Source: Klebsiella sp. RIT-PI-d (lineage in GTDB: Bacteria; Pseudomonadota; Gammaproteobacteria; Enterobacterales; Enterobacteriaceae). Taken from it: a stretch of DNA of 64,000 bases. Positions 9,174 through 18,202 of the stretch are shown piece after piece. The stretch covers positions 558,001 to 622,000 of the forward strand of contig NZ_LGIT01000009.1 of the NCBI RefSeq assembly GCF_001187865.1. The letters run 5' to 3'. How positions within the stretch are numbered: the stretch's first letter is position 1; each line of letters starts with the position of its first letter. A program made the translations under genes and the position numbers. A model generated the notes under the pieces. It saw nothing but the letters and a program-made list of their open reading frames with translations, was not told the DNA's origin and searched no databases.

Positions 9174-9233
9174 TATCTAAAAACACATACATTTTTGTTA
9201 GTTTGTTAACGAATGCCTGGAAGGAAAAGAGAT

Positions 9234-10346
9234 ATGACCGCCTTACGTACAAAATGGTTAACAGGTCTGGTGACGGGTGCACTTTTTGCCGTCTCTGCAG
9301 GCTCGCTTGCGGCTGAACAAAAAACGCTCCATGTCTATAACTGGTCTGATTATATCGCCCCGGATACGGTGGCTAATTTTGAAAAAGAGACCGGTATTAA
9401 AGTGGTGTATGACGTTTTCGATTCCAACGAAGTGCTGGAAGGTAAACTGATGGCCGGCAGTACCGGTTTCGATCTGGTGGTGCCATCGGCCAGTTTTCTG
9501 GAGCGCCAGCTTTCTGCTGGAGTATTCCAGCCGCTCGATAAGACAAAACTGACCAACTGGAAGAATCTTGATCCAGAGCTGCTGAAGCTAATTGCCAAGC
9601 ACGATCCGGACAATAAGTATGCGATGCCGTATATGTGGGCGACCACCGGTATTGGCTATAACGTTGAAAAAGTGAAAGCGGCGCTGGGCAGCGACGCACC
9701 CGTTAATAGCTGGGATCTGGTGATGAAACCGGAAAATCTGGCGAAGTTGAAAAGCTGTGGCGTGTCGTTCCTTGATGCGCCTGAAGAGATTTTCGCCACC
9801 GTGTTGAACTATCTGGGGAAAGATCCGAACAGTACAAAAGCGGATGACTATACCGGCCCGGCCACCGATCTGCTGCTGAAACTGCGCCCCAATATTCGTT
9901 ATTTTCACTCCTCACAGTACATCAACGATCTGGCCAATGGCGACACCTGCGTCGCTATTGGCTGGGCCGGAGACGTATTGCAGGCGGCTAATCGTGCTAA
10001 AGAAGCTAAAAACGGGGTGAATATTGCCTATTCCATTCCGAAAGAAGGTGCGCTGGCATTCTTTGATGTCTTTGCGATGCCTGCGGATGCCAAAAACAAA
10101 GAAGAAGCGTATCAATTTCTTAATTACCTGATGCGTCCGGACGTTATTGCGCATGTATCGGATCATATCTACTACGCCAGCGCCAACAAAGCGGCAACAC
10201 CGCTGGTCAGTGCGGAAGTGCGCGACAACCCGGGTATTTATCCGCCGGAGGATGTGCGCGCTAAAATGTTTACCCTCAATGTTCAGGAGCCAAAAATCGA
10301 CCGCGTCAGAACGCGTGCCTGGACAAAAGTGAAAAGCGGTAAATAA
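9234..10346 (+). CDS. potF: Putrescine-binding periplasmic protein PotF
   Basis: This is the periplasmic substrate-binding protein of the putrescine-specific ABC importer PotFGHI. The 370-residue protein begins with a Sec signal peptide (MTALRTKWLTGLVTGALF and on to SLAAEQ, about 26 residues). The mature fold starts KTLHVYNWSDYIAPD, the typical polyamine-binding segment. The start at 9234 follows AAGGAAAAGAG; a GTG- or ATG-initiated extension upstream is not needed. A hairpin separates it from potG, which would give more PotF than membrane components. Confidence 0.96.
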   Translation: MTALRTKWLTGLVTGALFAVSAGSLAAEQKTLHVYNWSDYIAPDTVANFEKETGIKVVYDVFDSNEVLEGKLMAGSTGFDLVVPSASFLERQLSAGVFQPLDKTKLTNWKNLDPELLKLIAKHDPDNKYAMPYMWATTGIGYNVEKVKAALGSDAPVNSWDLVMKPENLAKLKSCGVSFLDAPEEIFATVLNYLGKDPNSTKADDYTGPATDLLLKLRPNIRYFHSSQYINDLANGDTCVAIGWAGDVLQAANRAKEAKNGVNIAYSIPKEGALAFFDVFAMPADAKNKEEAYQFLNYLMRPDVIAHVSDHIYYASANKAATPLVSAEVRDNPGIYPPEDVRAKMFTLNVQEPKIDRVRTRAWTKVKSGK

Positions 10347-10360
10347 GCACGACGGCTTCT

Positions 10361-10387
10361 CGCCCGGCTAACCCTGTGAGCCGGGCG
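10361..10387 (+). terminator. potF-potG intercistronic hairpin
   Basis: A perfect 9-bp stem (CGCCCGGCT at 10361-10369 and AGCCGGGCG at 10379-10387) with a 9-nt loop lies between potF and potG. It lacks a T run, so it probably protects the upstream potF mRNA end or causes partial termination rather than full arrest. Confidence 0.55.
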
Positions 10388-10439
10388 CACTATTTTGATG
10401 CATGTGCACCTTTTTTGTTTAATGCCGGAGAGCCACTGA

Positions 10440-11573
10440 GTGAATGATGCGATCCTCCGCCCGCAGGCGAAAACCCGTAAAGCGCTGACACCGCTGCTGG
10501 AAATCCGCAACCTGACTAAATCGTTTGATGGTCAACATGCCGTGGATGATGTCAGCCTGACTATTTATAAAGGCGAAATTTTTGCCCTGCTTGGCGCGTC
10601 GGGCTGCGGTAAATCGACGCTGCTGCGTATGCTCGCCGGTTTTGAGCAGCCAACCGCCGGACAGATTGTGCTGGATGGCGTCGATATGGCACACGTTCCC
10701 CCGTATCAGCGGCCGATTAATATGATGTTTCAGTCTTATGCGCTTTTTCCTCACATGACCGTGGAACAAAACATTGCATTTGGCCTTAAACAGGACAAGC
10801 TGGCGAAAAGCGACATTGCCGCCCGGGTAGCCGAAATGCTGGCGCTGGTTCATATGCAGGAGTTTGCCAAACGTAAGCCGCACCAGCTATCCGGCGGTCA
10901 GCGGCAGCGTGTGGCGCTGGCCCGCAGTCTGGCAAAGCGGCCAAAACTGCTGTTGCTTGATGAACCCATGGGCGCGCTGGATAAAAAACTGCGCGATCGG
11001 ATGCAGCTTGAGGTGATTGATATCCTCGAGCGCGTTGGCGCGACCTGTGTGATGGTGACCCATGACCAGGAAGAGGCCATGACTATGGCCGGGCGGATTG
11101 CCATTATGAACCGCGGAAAATTTGCGCAGATTGGCGAGCCGGAAGAGATTTATGAACATCCGACTACCCGCTATAGCGCAGAATTTATTGGCTCGGTAAA
11201 TGTTTTCGAAGGTCTGCTCAAATCGCGACTGGAAGAGGGGATCGTAATCGAGTCGCCAGGCCTGGTGCATCCGCTAAAAGTGGACTCCGACGCATCGGTA
11301 GTCGATAACGTACCGGTTTATGTTGCCCTGCGTCCGGAAAAAATCATGCTCTGCGATGAGGTTCCGCCAGACGGCTTTAACTTTGCCGTAGGCGAAGTGG
11401 TGCATATTGCGTATCTCGGTGATTTGTCTATCTATCATGTTCGTCTCAAAAGTGGGCAGATGATCAGCGCGCAGTTACAGAACGATCATCGTTACCGTAA
11501 AGGCACGCCGACCTGGGGAGATGAGGTTCGTCTTTGCTGGGATGCGGATAGCTGCGTGGTACTGACGGTTTAA
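10440..11573 (+). CDS. potG: Putrescine ABC transporter ATP-binding protein PotG
   Basis: This is the cytoplasmic ATPase that drives putrescine import with PotF, PotH and PotI. In its 377 residues the Walker A GASGCGKST is at 52-60, followed by the Q-loop region MMFQSYALFPHMT and signature LSGGQRQRVALA. Walker B LLLLDEPMGALD and switch histidine VTHDQEEAM come next, with a C-terminal TOBE regulatory domain. It starts with GTG, as in E. coli, 93 bp after potF. potH begins 9 bp after its stop. Confidence 0.96.
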   Translation: MNDAILRPQAKTRKALTPLLEIRNLTKSFDGQHAVDDVSLTIYKGEIFALLGASGCGKSTLLRMLAGFEQPTAGQIVLDGVDMAHVPPYQRPINMMFQSYALFPHMTVEQNIAFGLKQDKLAKSDIAARVAEMLALVHMQEFAKRKPHQLSGGQRQRVALARSLAKRPKLLLLDEPMGALDKKLRDRMQLEVIDILERVGATCVMVTHDQEEAMTMAGRIAIMNRGKFAQIGEPEEIYEHPTTRYSAEFIGSVNVFEGLLKSRLEEGIVIESPGLVHPLKVDSDASVVDNVPVYVALRPEKIMLCDEVPPDGFNFAVGEVVHIAYLGDLSIYHVRLKSGQMISAQLQNDHRYRKGTPTWGDEVRLCWDADSCVVLTV

Positions 11574-11582
11574 GGAGTGACA

Positions 11583-12536
11583 ATGCGTACACAAGACTCC
11601 CCGGCGCTTGCCCGGCAACCCGGTGTGGCGTCGCGATGGCTGGCGAAAATGCAGATGAAGCACGGGCGTAAGCTGGCGATCGCACTGCCTTATCTCTGGC
11701 TAACGTTACTGTTTCTGCTGCCGTTTTTGATCGTCTTCAAAATCAGCCTTGCCGAAATGGCGCGTGCCATTCCGCCCTATACCGATCTAATGGCCTGGGC
11801 TGACGGGCAACTGTCGATTACGCTTAATTTCAGCAATTTCCTGCTGCTGACCGACGATCCGCTGTATGTGGAAGCGTATCTGCAGTCCTTACAGGTGGCG
11901 GCTATTTCAACGTTATGCTGCCTGGCGCTGGGCTATCCGATGGCGTGGGCCGTGGCGCACAGTAAGCCGTCTACACGTAATATTTTGCTATTGCTGGTGC
12001 TGCTTCCCTCGTGGACTTCATTTTTAATTCGCGTTTATGCCTGGATGGGGATCCTCAAAAATAACGGCGTACTCAATAACGTTTTACTGTGGCTGGGGGT
12101 TATCGATCAGCCACTGACGATTTTGCATACCAATCTGGCGGTGTATATCGGCATTGTGTATGCCTATCTGCCGTTTATGATCCTGCCGATTTATACTGCG
12201 CTGACGCGAATCGATTATTCTCTGGTGGAAGCTGCACTGGATCTCGGCGCGAGGCCGATAAAAACGTTTTTCAGTATTATTGTCCCGCTGACCAAAGGCG
12301 GAATTATTGCCGGCTCAATGCTGGTTTTCATTCCGGCGGTTGGGGAGTTTGTGATCCCGGAACTGCTCGGCGGGCCGGACAGCATTATGATTGGCCGCGT
12401 ATTGTGGCAGGAGTTCTTTAATAATCGCGACTGGCCCGTGGCCTCGGCGGTTGCCATTATCATGCTGCTGTTGCTGATTATACCGATCATGTGGTTCCAC
12501 AAGCATCAACAAAAAACCATGGGAGAGAACGGATGA
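11583..12536 (+). CDS. potH: Putrescine ABC transporter permease PotH
   Basis: This inner-membrane permease of 317 residues has six predicted membrane helices and the cytoplasmic EAA loop (EAALDLGARPIKTFFSIIVP) that contacts PotG. The ATG at 11583 is chosen over the GTG at 11577 because GGAG lies 5 bp before it and because it gives the E. coli length. The stop overlaps the potI start (ATGA). Confidence 0.95.
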   Translation: MRTQDSPALARQPGVASRWLAKMQMKHGRKLAIALPYLWLTLLFLLPFLIVFKISLAEMARAIPPYTDLMAWADGQLSITLNFSNFLLLTDDPLYVEAYLQSLQVAAISTLCCLALGYPMAWAVAHSKPSTRNILLLLVLLPSWTSFLIRVYAWMGILKNNGVLNNVLLWLGVIDQPLTILHTNLAVYIGIVYAYLPFMILPIYTALTRIDYSLVEAALDLGARPIKTFFSIIVPLTKGGIIAGSMLVFIPAVGEFVIPELLGGPDSIMIGRVLWQEFFNNRDWPVASAVAIIMLLLLIIPIMWFHKHQQKTMGENG

Positions 12537-13378
12537 ATAATCTGCCGGTAGTCCGCTCCGTATGGCGGACGCTGATTTTGTTTATCGGGTTTACCTTTTT
12601 GTACGCGCCGATGTTGATGCTGGTCGTTTACTCTTTTAACAGTTCAAAACTGGTTACGGTGTGGGCCGGCTGGTCAACACGCTGGTACGGCGAGCTGTTT
12701 CACGATGGTGCGATGATGAGTGCCGTCGGATTGAGCCTGACCATTGCAGCCTGCGCGGCGACGATGGCAGCGATCCTCGGGACCATCGCTGCGGTTGCGA
12801 TGGTGCGTTTCGGTCGCTTTCGCGGCTCGACTGGCTTTGCCTTTATGATCACCGCGCCGCTGGTGATGCCGGACGTCATTACCGGCCTGTCGTTGCTGCT
12901 GCTGTTTGTTGCGCTGGCCCATACTATTGGCTGGCCCGCCGACCGTGGGATGCTGACTATCTGGCTGGCCCATGTCACCTTCTGTACCGCTTACGTTGCG
13001 GTAGTGATTTCATCTCGTCTGCGCGAACTGGATCGCTCCATCGAGGAGGCGGCGATGGATTTGGGGGCGACACCGCTGAAAGTGTTTTTCGTTATTACGC
13101 TGCCGATGATTATGCCGGCGGTAGTGGCAGGCTGGCTGCTGGCCTTTACGCTGTCGCTGGACGATCTGGTGATCGCCAGCTTTGTGTCCGGTCCTGGTGC
13201 AACCACATTACCGATGCTGGTGTTCTCCAGCGTGCGCATGGGGGTAAATCCGGAGATTAATGCCCTGGCAACCCTTATTCTCGGCGCGGTCGGAATTGTC
13301 GGATTTATTGCCTGGTGTTTGATGGCGCGCGCAGAAAAGCAGCGGATGAGAGATATCCGGCGTGCAAGACGCGGGTGA
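12533..13378 (+). CDS. potI: Putrescine ABC transporter permease PotI
   Basis: This is the second membrane subunit of the PotFGHI importer, with 281 residues, six predicted helices and the EAA loop EEAAMDLGATPLKVFFVITL. The start overlaps the potH stop by 4 bp, which implies translational coupling; a longer frame inside potH is rejected. It is the last pot gene. ybjO follows in the same direction after a short gap. Confidence 0.96.
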   Translation: MNNLPVVRSVWRTLILFIGFTFLYAPMLMLVVYSFNSSKLVTVWAGWSTRWYGELFHDGAMMSAVGLSLTIAACAATMAAILGTIAAVAMVRFGRFRGSTGFAFMITAPLVMPDVITGLSLLLLFVALAHTIGWPADRGMLTIWLAHVTFCTAYVAVVISSRLRELDRSIEEAAMDLGATPLKVFFVITLPMIMPAVVAGWLLAFTLSLDDLVIASFVSGPGATTLPMLVFSSVRMGVNPEINALATLILGAVGIVGFIAWCLMARAEKQRMRDIRRARRG

Positions 13379-13456
13379 AGCGCCTACTATCTTTGCAGAA
13401 ATGTGCCATCGGTGCCGCTGTTGCGGCGGCACCGTTTTTCATGGAAGGCGAACACA

Positions 13457-13930
13457 TTGGGATTTTTTACTAAAACGCATCGCTCCGGCGCTCGCCTGAA
13501 CGTCCCTGCGCTGGTGCAGGTGGCGGCGATTGCGATCATCCTGATCCGCTGCGTTGATTTACTGATGCTGATAAATCTGCTGGGCGTGTCCGGACTTAAA
13601 GAGTTAATTTTCCGCAGCGCCCAGAGCTGGAGCCTGACGCTGGTGTTTATGGCGAGCCTGGTATTGTTGTTCGTTGATATTCTTTGCGCATTCTCGGTGG
13701 TGAGGGGACGAAGCTGGGCGCGCTGGCTTTATTTGTTCGCCCAGATATCAGCCTTTACCTATTTATGGGCAGCCTCGTTGGGCTATGGTTATCCGGAGTT
13801 GTTTAGTATTGCCGGTGAAACACGGGGTGAAATTTTCCACTCGCTGGTAATGCAAAAATTACCCGATATTATGGTCCTGCTGCTGCTTTTCATTCCCTCT
13901 CATAGCCGCCGCTTTTTCCGTCTGCAATAA
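13457..13930 (+). CDS. ybjO: Inner-membrane protein YbjO
   Basis: This protein of about 157 residues has four predicted membrane segments and is homologous to E. coli YbjO (shared ARLNVPALVQVAA, LYLWAASLGYGYPELFSI-like segment and IFHSL). Its function is unknown. The start is uncertain. TTG at 13457 has GGAAGG 8 bp upstream and fits the homologue, which begins just before LGFF; an ATG at 13403 would add 18 residues without a clear ribosome site. It may be co-transcribed with potI. Confidence 0.85.
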   Translation: MGFFTKTHRSGARLNVPALVQVAAIAIILIRCVDLLMLINLLGVSGLKELIFRSAQSWSLTLVFMASLVLLFVDILCAFSVVRGRSWARWLYLFAQISAFTYLWAASLGYGYPELFSIAGETRGEIFHSLVMQKLPDIMVLLLLFIPSHSRRFFRLQ

Positions 13931-13972
13931 CAGTGGTACAATCGCCGCCCCTGAGATTCAGAAGGTTTTATT

Positions 13973-15100
13973 ATGCAGTGCGCACTTTACGACGCCGGCC
14001 GCTGTCGCTCTTGTCAGTGGATCGAACTGCCGGTTCACGATCAACTCTCCGCTAAAATGGCCGATTTGCACGGATTACTCGACGCGCTGCCGGTGGATGA
14101 GTGGTGCGCGCCGGTTAGCGGACCCGAGAAGGCGTTTCGTAATAAGGCCAAAATGGTGGTGAGCGGCAGCGTGGAAAAACCGCTGCTCGGGATGTTACAC
14201 CGTGATGGTACGCCAGAAGATCTTACCGCATGCCCGCTGTATCCTGCCTCTTTTTCGGCCGTTTTTGCCGCACTTAAACCCTTTATTGCCCGCGCGGGCC
14301 TGACGCCCTACAACGTAGCGCGCAGGCGTGGCGAACTGAAGTATCTGCTGCTGACCGAAAGCCAGCAGGATGGCGGAATGATGCTGCGCTTTGTATTACG
14401 TTCTGAGGCGAAGGTCGCCCAGCTACGTGCTGCATTACCGATGTTGCAGGCGCAGCTGCCGCAGTTAAAGGTGATTTCCGTTAATATTCAGCCAGTACAT
14501 ATGGCTATCATGGAAGGTGAGAAAGAGATCTTTCTGACCGCTCAGCAGGCGCTGGCCGAACAGTTTAATCATGTCCCGCTGTGGGTGCGTCCACAAAGCT
14601 TTTTCCAGACCAACCCGAGCGTGGCCAGCCAGCTTTATGCCACTGCCCGCGCATGGGTCAGGGCGTTGCCGGTACAGCATATGTGGGATCTGTTTTGCGG
14701 CGTCGGCGGTTTTGGTCTGCACTGTGCAACGCCCGACATGAAATTGACCGGAATCGAGATAGCCCCGGAAGCCATTGCCTGCGCCAGACAATCGGCTGAG
14801 CAACTGGGTCTGCATAATGTGCATTTTCAGGCGCTCGACTCCACGCAGTTTGCGACCGGGCAGGGTGATATCCCCGATCTGGTGCTGGTGAATCCCCCAC
14901 GGCGAGGAATTGGGCCGGGGCTGTGTGAGTATCTGAGTAAGATGTCGCCTGAATTTATTATCTACTCCAGCTGTAATGCGCAGACAATGGCAAAAGATCT
15001 CCGCATGTTGCCGGATTATCGCATCGCGCGGGTTCAGCTATTTGATCTGTTTCCGCATACCGCGCATTATGAGGTGCTGACGCTGTTAATTCGCGCGTAA
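13973..15100 (+). CDS. rlmC: 23S rRNA (uracil-747-C5)-methyltransferase RlmC
   Basis: This SAM-dependent enzyme makes m5U747 in 23S rRNA. Its 375 residues equal the E. coli protein (formerly RumB). The iron-sulfur cysteines C3, C11, C14 and C87 are present. The SAM-binding [15 protein letters not shown] segment, the NPPRRGIG motif and the catalytic cysteine C334 in [11 protein letters not shown] are all intact. The next small gene begins 18 bp downstream in the same direction. Confidence 0.96.
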   Translation: MQCALYDAGRCRSCQWIELPVHDQLSAKMADLHGLLDALPVDEWCAPVSGPEKAFRNKAKMVVSGSVEKPLLGMLHRDGTPEDLTACPLYPASFSAVFAALKPFIARAGLTPYNVARRRGELKYLLLTESQQDGGMMLRFVLRSEAKVAQLRAALPMLQAQLPQLKVISVNIQPVHMAIMEGEKEIFLTAQQALAEQFNHVPLWVRPQSFFQTNPSVASQLYATARAWVRALPVQHMWDLFCGVGGFGLHCATPDMKLTGIEIAPEAIACARQSAEQLGLHNVHFQALDSTQFATGQGDIPDLVLVNPPRRGIGPGLCEYLSKMSPEFIIYSSCNAQTMAKDLRMLPDYRIARVQLFDLFPHTAHYEVLTLLIRA

Positions 15101-15118
15101 GGTATCAGGAGGAAAAGT

Positions 15119-15709
15119 ATGCGCACGCCATCACGTTTTCTTTTCCCGGCGGTTAAGTCAAAAATGACCGCCACCGGTTGGTTAGTCATCACGCTATTAT
15201 GCGGCTTGTTGCTCTACTGGATTTATTCTATGACGGTGGCTTTCCTTAACAAGGGCGATCCGCTCATCGCGATCGTTGCCGCTGTGGTCGGGTGTTTGAT
15301 GGTTGGAGGTTTACACAGTGGCCGTCGATGGGATCGCCGCCTGCGCAGCCTGGCCCGGCAGCGTAAAGGGTTTAGCCTGTGTGACTTTGCCCGCAGTTTT
15401 GACACCCGCAGCATTGATACCTGGGTGATCCGCGCGGTCTGGGATGTTCTGAGCGAACAGGTTAACAGAGCCGGACCACAAGGATTCACACTGCCGATTT
15501 TTGCCGATGATCCGCTGGCCGGAGTATTCATGCTGGAGGATGATGAGGATCTGCTGGATACGCTTGAAGATATAGCGTACAGAGCCGGACGCACTGTAGC
15601 CTGGACCGATCAGTACAAGATGCCTGCCAGCGTCAGAGAGGTGGTGATGTTGTTAAATGCAATGCCCATGACCGGGGCACGTAAGGACAGGCTGTTTATT
15701 ATCGTTTAA
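15119..15709 (+). CDS. Unidentified membrane protein downstream of rlmC
   Basis: This 196-residue protein has ATG preceded by a strong AGGAGG (15107-15112). Two hydrophobic segments near the N-terminus (about residues 20-43 and 47-64) form a likely hairpin in the inner membrane. A polar domain of about 130 residues follows, with an acidic stretch MLEDDEDLLDTLEDIAYRAG near residues 139-158. I do not recognise a named family, and E. coli K-12 has no gene here between rlmC and artJ. The 18-bp spacing suggests co-transcription with rlmC. Base composition looks like its neighbours. Confidence 0.75.
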   Translation: MRTPSRFLFPAVKSKMTATGWLVITLLCGLLLYWIYSMTVAFLNKGDPLIAIVAAVVGCLMVGGLHSGRRWDRRLRSLARQRKGFSLCDFARSFDTRSIDTWVIRAVWDVLSEQVNRAGPQGFTLPIFADDPLAGVFMLEDDEDLLDTLEDIAYRAGRTVAWTDQYKMPASVREVVMLLNAMPMTGARKDRLFIIV

Positions 15710-15799
15710 TGTTCGATCGCATCTGGCGCGTTGCCGGCTGCGTCTTATCCAGCCTGGGCTGTTTTCCCGTAACATCTGACTTACGGCGTTTCAGCCTTT

Positions 15800-15827
15800 G
15801 TGCAGGCCCGTGCAGGCCCGTGCAGGC
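15800..15827. repeat. Short tandem repeat, 10-bp unit
   Basis: The unit GTGCAGGCCC occurs twice in full and once in part between the unidentified gene and artJ. It adjoins a G+C-rich, partly palindromic stretch (15720-15760) that resembles a degraded REP element. It is probably non-coding. Confidence 0.7.
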
Positions 15828-15859
15828 AACGCGCCGCCGGGCAGGGGAGGTACAGGGGG

Positions 15860-15884
15860 AAAGACCTGCGCAGGGCAGGTCTTT
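15860..15884 (-). terminator. artJ 3' hairpin
   Basis: AAAGACCTG and CAGGTCTTT form a perfect 9-bp stem with a 7-nt loop, 6 bp beyond the artJ stop on its strand. Only three Ts follow within the stem, so it is a weak intrinsic terminator or a 3'-end stabiliser. Confidence 0.6.
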
Positions 15885-15890
15885 AGCGCG

Positions 15891-16622
15891 TTATTGTGGA
15901 AACCACTGGTCGCTGATTTTCTGATACGTGCCATCATCTTTAATCGCTTTCAGCGCACCGTTCAGTTTTTCGAGCAGCGCTTTATTGTCCGGACGAACGG
16001 CAATGCCCAGACCGGTGCCAAAGTATTGTGGATCGGTCACTTTCTCCGTCGCGGTGCCTAACTGCGGATTAGTTTTCAGCCACTCATTCACCACTGCGGT
16101 ATCGCCAAATACTCCGTCGATACGGCCATTTTTCAGGTCAATAATCGCGTTCTGGTAGCTATCGTAAGCCACTGTTTTAACTTCCGGGTGCCGATCCTGA
16201 AGGTATTTCTGGTGGGTGGTGCCGTTCTCCATGCCAATACGCTTGCCTTTCAGATCGGCAAACGTTTTATAGGTTTCTTTTTTGGCAATCACCACCGCAG
16301 AGTTTGCGTAGTACGGCTCGGTAAATGAGACCTGCTTGCTGCGCTCGGGCGTAATATCCATCCCGGAAATAACCGCATCGTATTTTTTGAATTTTAATGA
16401 CGGGATCAGGCTGTCAAAGGCGTGGTTAGTAAACGTACAGTCAGCCTGCATTTGTTTGCACAGCGCTTTAGCCAGATCGATATCGAAACCAACGATCTGA
16501 TTACTGGCATCCAGTGATTCAAAAGGCGGATAGGTGGCAGATACGCCAAAGTTGATTTTATCAGCGGCGCTAACGCCTGTTGCGAAAGTGGCAAGCAGTG
16601 CAGCCAGAATGAGCTTTTTCAT
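15891..16622 (-). CDS. artJ: Arginine-binding periplasmic protein ArtJ
   Basis: This periplasmic L-arginine-binding protein of 243 residues delivers arginine to the ArtPQM transporter. A Sec signal peptide (MKKLILAALLATFATGVSA, cleaved before AD) precedes the SBP family 3 fold (INFGVSATYPPFESLD, GFDIDLAKALC, GMDITPERSKQ). The start at 16622 follows GGGAGAT and matches the homologue; the upstream in-frame start is rejected. It has its own promoter with tandem ARG boxes, so it is repressed by ArgR separately from artPIQM. Confidence 0.96.
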   Translation of the reverse strand: MKKLILAALLATFATGVSAADKINFGVSATYPPFESLDASNQIVGFDIDLAKALCKQMQADCTFTNHAFDSLIPSLKFKKYDAVISGMDITPERSKQVSFTEPYYANSAVVIAKKETYKTFADLKGKRIGMENGTTHQKYLQDRHPEVKTVAYDSYQNAIIDLKNGRIDGVFGDTAVVNEWLKTNPQLGTATEKVTDPQYFGTGLGIAVRPDNKALLEKLNGALKAIKDDGTYQKISDQWFPQ

Positions 16623-16691
16623 GATGGATCTCCCGTCGGTCAATATTGTTATGTCGTGCCCTGTCTGTGGCATAAAAACACAATGCCATTT

Positions 16692-16730
16692 ATTGAATTT
16701 ATATTCAATATAAATGATTAAATATTTAAT
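16692..16730 (-). promoter_or_regulatory. Tandem ARG boxes (ArgR operator) of artJ
   Basis: The 18-bp box at 16692-16709 (core TGAATTTATATTCA) fits the ArgR consensus wnTGAATwwwwATTCAnw fully. A second box at 16713-16730 fits at all but two positions. The 3-bp spacing is the normal spacing for an ArgR hexamer. The operator lies in the A/T-rich artJ promoter region, 70-108 bp before the start codon. Confidence 0.88.
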
Positions 16731-16738
16731 ATGCGCGT

Positions 16739-16770
16739 AAAAAAAGCGGACAAGTCAGAGGCTTGTCCGC
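16739..16770 (-). terminator. Terminator of the artPIQM operon
   Basis: On the minus strand GCGGACAAG pairs perfectly with CTTGTCCGC (9 bp, 7-nt loop) and is followed by seven Ts. It lies 41 bp after the artM stop and insulates artJ from artPIQM. Confidence 0.9.
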
Positions 16771-16811
16771 GAAGGTAATAATGATTATGCACCGATCTCT
16801 GTTGTGTGGCC

Positions 16812-17480
16812 TTAGTTTCGGCGTTCGAACACCAGCGCGCGCCGTTCAACAAGCCGCATGAGTAGCGTCAGCACACCATTGACCACCAGATAAATAAGTC
16901 CCGCAGCACCGAAGACCATCACGTCATACGTCCGGCCGTACATCAGCTGACTGTACCCCATGACTTCCATCAGCGTAATGGTGTAGGCCAGAGAGGTACT
17001 TTTAAACACCAGCACCACCTCGTTGGAGTACGAGGAGAGCGCGCGTTTAAACGCGTACGGCAGCAGGATCGCCAGGGTATCTTTTTTGCTCATGCCCAGT
17101 GCGCCACATGATTGCCACTGCCCGTCCGGAATGGCGCGGATCGCACCATAGAACAGTTGCGTGGTGTAAGCCGCGCTATTTAACGACAGCGCAATCAGCG
17201 CACAGAGCCACGGTTCAGAAAGTAAATGCCAGATTAACGGGTAATCCTGCAACGTCGGGAACTGCCCCGGACCGTAGTAAATCAGGAAGATCTGCACCAG
17301 CAGCGGGGTACCGGTAAAAAGCGTGATGTAAGCGCGTACGATCCACACCAGAACTGGCGTTTTCAACGTCAGGATAATGGTAAAAATCAGCGCCAGGATC
17401 AGGGCCACAACTATTGAGGCGCCGGTCAGCGTCAGACTGGTATGCAACCCTTTCAGAAGCTCAGGTAAATATTCAAACAT
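16812..17480 (-). CDS. artM: Arginine ABC transporter permease ArtM
   Basis: This 222-residue inner-membrane permease, with about five membrane segments, is the last gene of artPIQM. The family signature loop near residues 140-165 reads SCGALGMSKKDTLAILLPYA, which contacts ArtP. Its ATG overlaps the artQ stop (ATGA). With ArtQ it forms the channel for arginine brought by ArtJ or ArtI. Confidence 0.95.
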   Translation of the reverse strand: MFEYLPELLKGLHTSLTLTGASIVVALILALIFTIILTLKTPVLVWIVRAYITLFTGTPLLVQIFLIYYGPGQFPTLQDYPLIWHLLSEPWLCALIALSLNSAAYTTQLFYGAIRAIPDGQWQSCGALGMSKKDTLAILLPYAFKRALSSYSNEVVLVFKSTSLAYTITLMEVMGYSQLMYGRTYDVMVFGAAGLIYLVVNGVLTLLMRLVERRALVFERRN

Positions 17481-18196
17481 CAGCCTGGTCTCCGCTCAAA
17501 ACGGGTTGCGCGCAGATCGATGCGCTTAAGCACGTATTGACTTAATAATGTGATCACCAGATAAATCGCGGCCGCCACAATATACCAGGTAAACGGCTCC
17601 TGAGTCCGGGTAGCGATGCTTTTGGTTTGCAGCATTAAATCGTTAACGCTTATCAGTGATACCAGCGCGGTATCTTTAAGCAGAACCAGCCACTGATTAC
17701 CCAGTCCCGGCAGCGCATGCCGCCACATCTGCGGCATCACCAGGCGAAAAAAGATCGCGCTTTTTGACATTCCCAGCGCCTGGCCCGATTCCCACTGTCC
17801 AACCGGGACCGCTTTCAGCGCGCCGCGTAGCGTTTGTGAAGCATAGGCGGCGTACAGCAATGACAGCGCGATAACCCCGCACAGAAACGGACTAACGTCG
17901 AAATTCTCGATTTCCATCTGCACCGGAATTTGGGTAAATCCGAGATTAATGGAAAAACCATCAGAAAGCGTAAGCAGCAGCTGTGAAGAGCCGAAATAGA
18001 TGAACAGGACTACCAGAATCTCCGGTAGCCCGCGCATAATAGTGACCAGCGCGGTACCCAGCCATGCAATGGGACGCCATTTTACTGACTCCCAGACCGC
18101 AAAAAGCATCGCCAGCGCCAGACCAATGATCAGCGCACAAACGGCAAGGCCGACGGTCATCCCGGCGGCGCTTGCAAGAGGAAGGAATTCGTTCAT
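17480..18196 (-). CDS. artQ: Arginine ABC transporter permease ArtQ
   Basis: This permease of 238 residues is the partner of ArtM. The His/Glu/Gln-type permease loop is seen as [20 protein letters not shown], followed by [16 protein letters not shown], typical for amino-acid importers. The ATG at 18196 is 6 bp after the artI stop; a TTG one codon earlier is possible but unnecessary. The gene overlaps artM by one base at its 3' end. Confidence 0.95.
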   Translation of the reverse strand: MNEFLPLASAAGMTVGLAVCALIIGLALAMLFAVWESVKWRPIAWLGTALVTIMRGLPEILVVLFIYFGSSQLLLTLSDGFSINLGFTQIPVQMEIENFDVSPFLCGVIALSLLYAAYASQTLRGALKAVPVGQWESGQALGMSKSAIFFRLVMPQMWRHALPGLGNQWLVLLKDTALVSLISVNDLMLQTKSIATRTQEPFTWYIVAAAIYLVITLLSQYVLKRIDLRATRFERRPG

Positions 18197-18202
18197 CAAA
18201 GA

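Larger units (their letters stand above)
8885..9233 (+). promoter_or_regulatory. ybjN-potF intergenic region
   Basis: This 349-bp region holds the ybjN hairpin (8901-8925), an A/T-rich stretch (8940-9050) and a sigma-54-like element with an overlapping inverted repeat (9156-9176). A plausible potF ribosome binding site (AAGGAAAAGAG) follows. I see no convincing small gene in it. It is the expected control region for potFGHI. Confidence 0.6.

Noticed and set aside
15709-15924. 71-codon frame starting at the stop of the unidentified gene
   Set aside because: It runs through tandem repeats, the artJ hairpin and the 3' end of artJ, with no sensible protein features.
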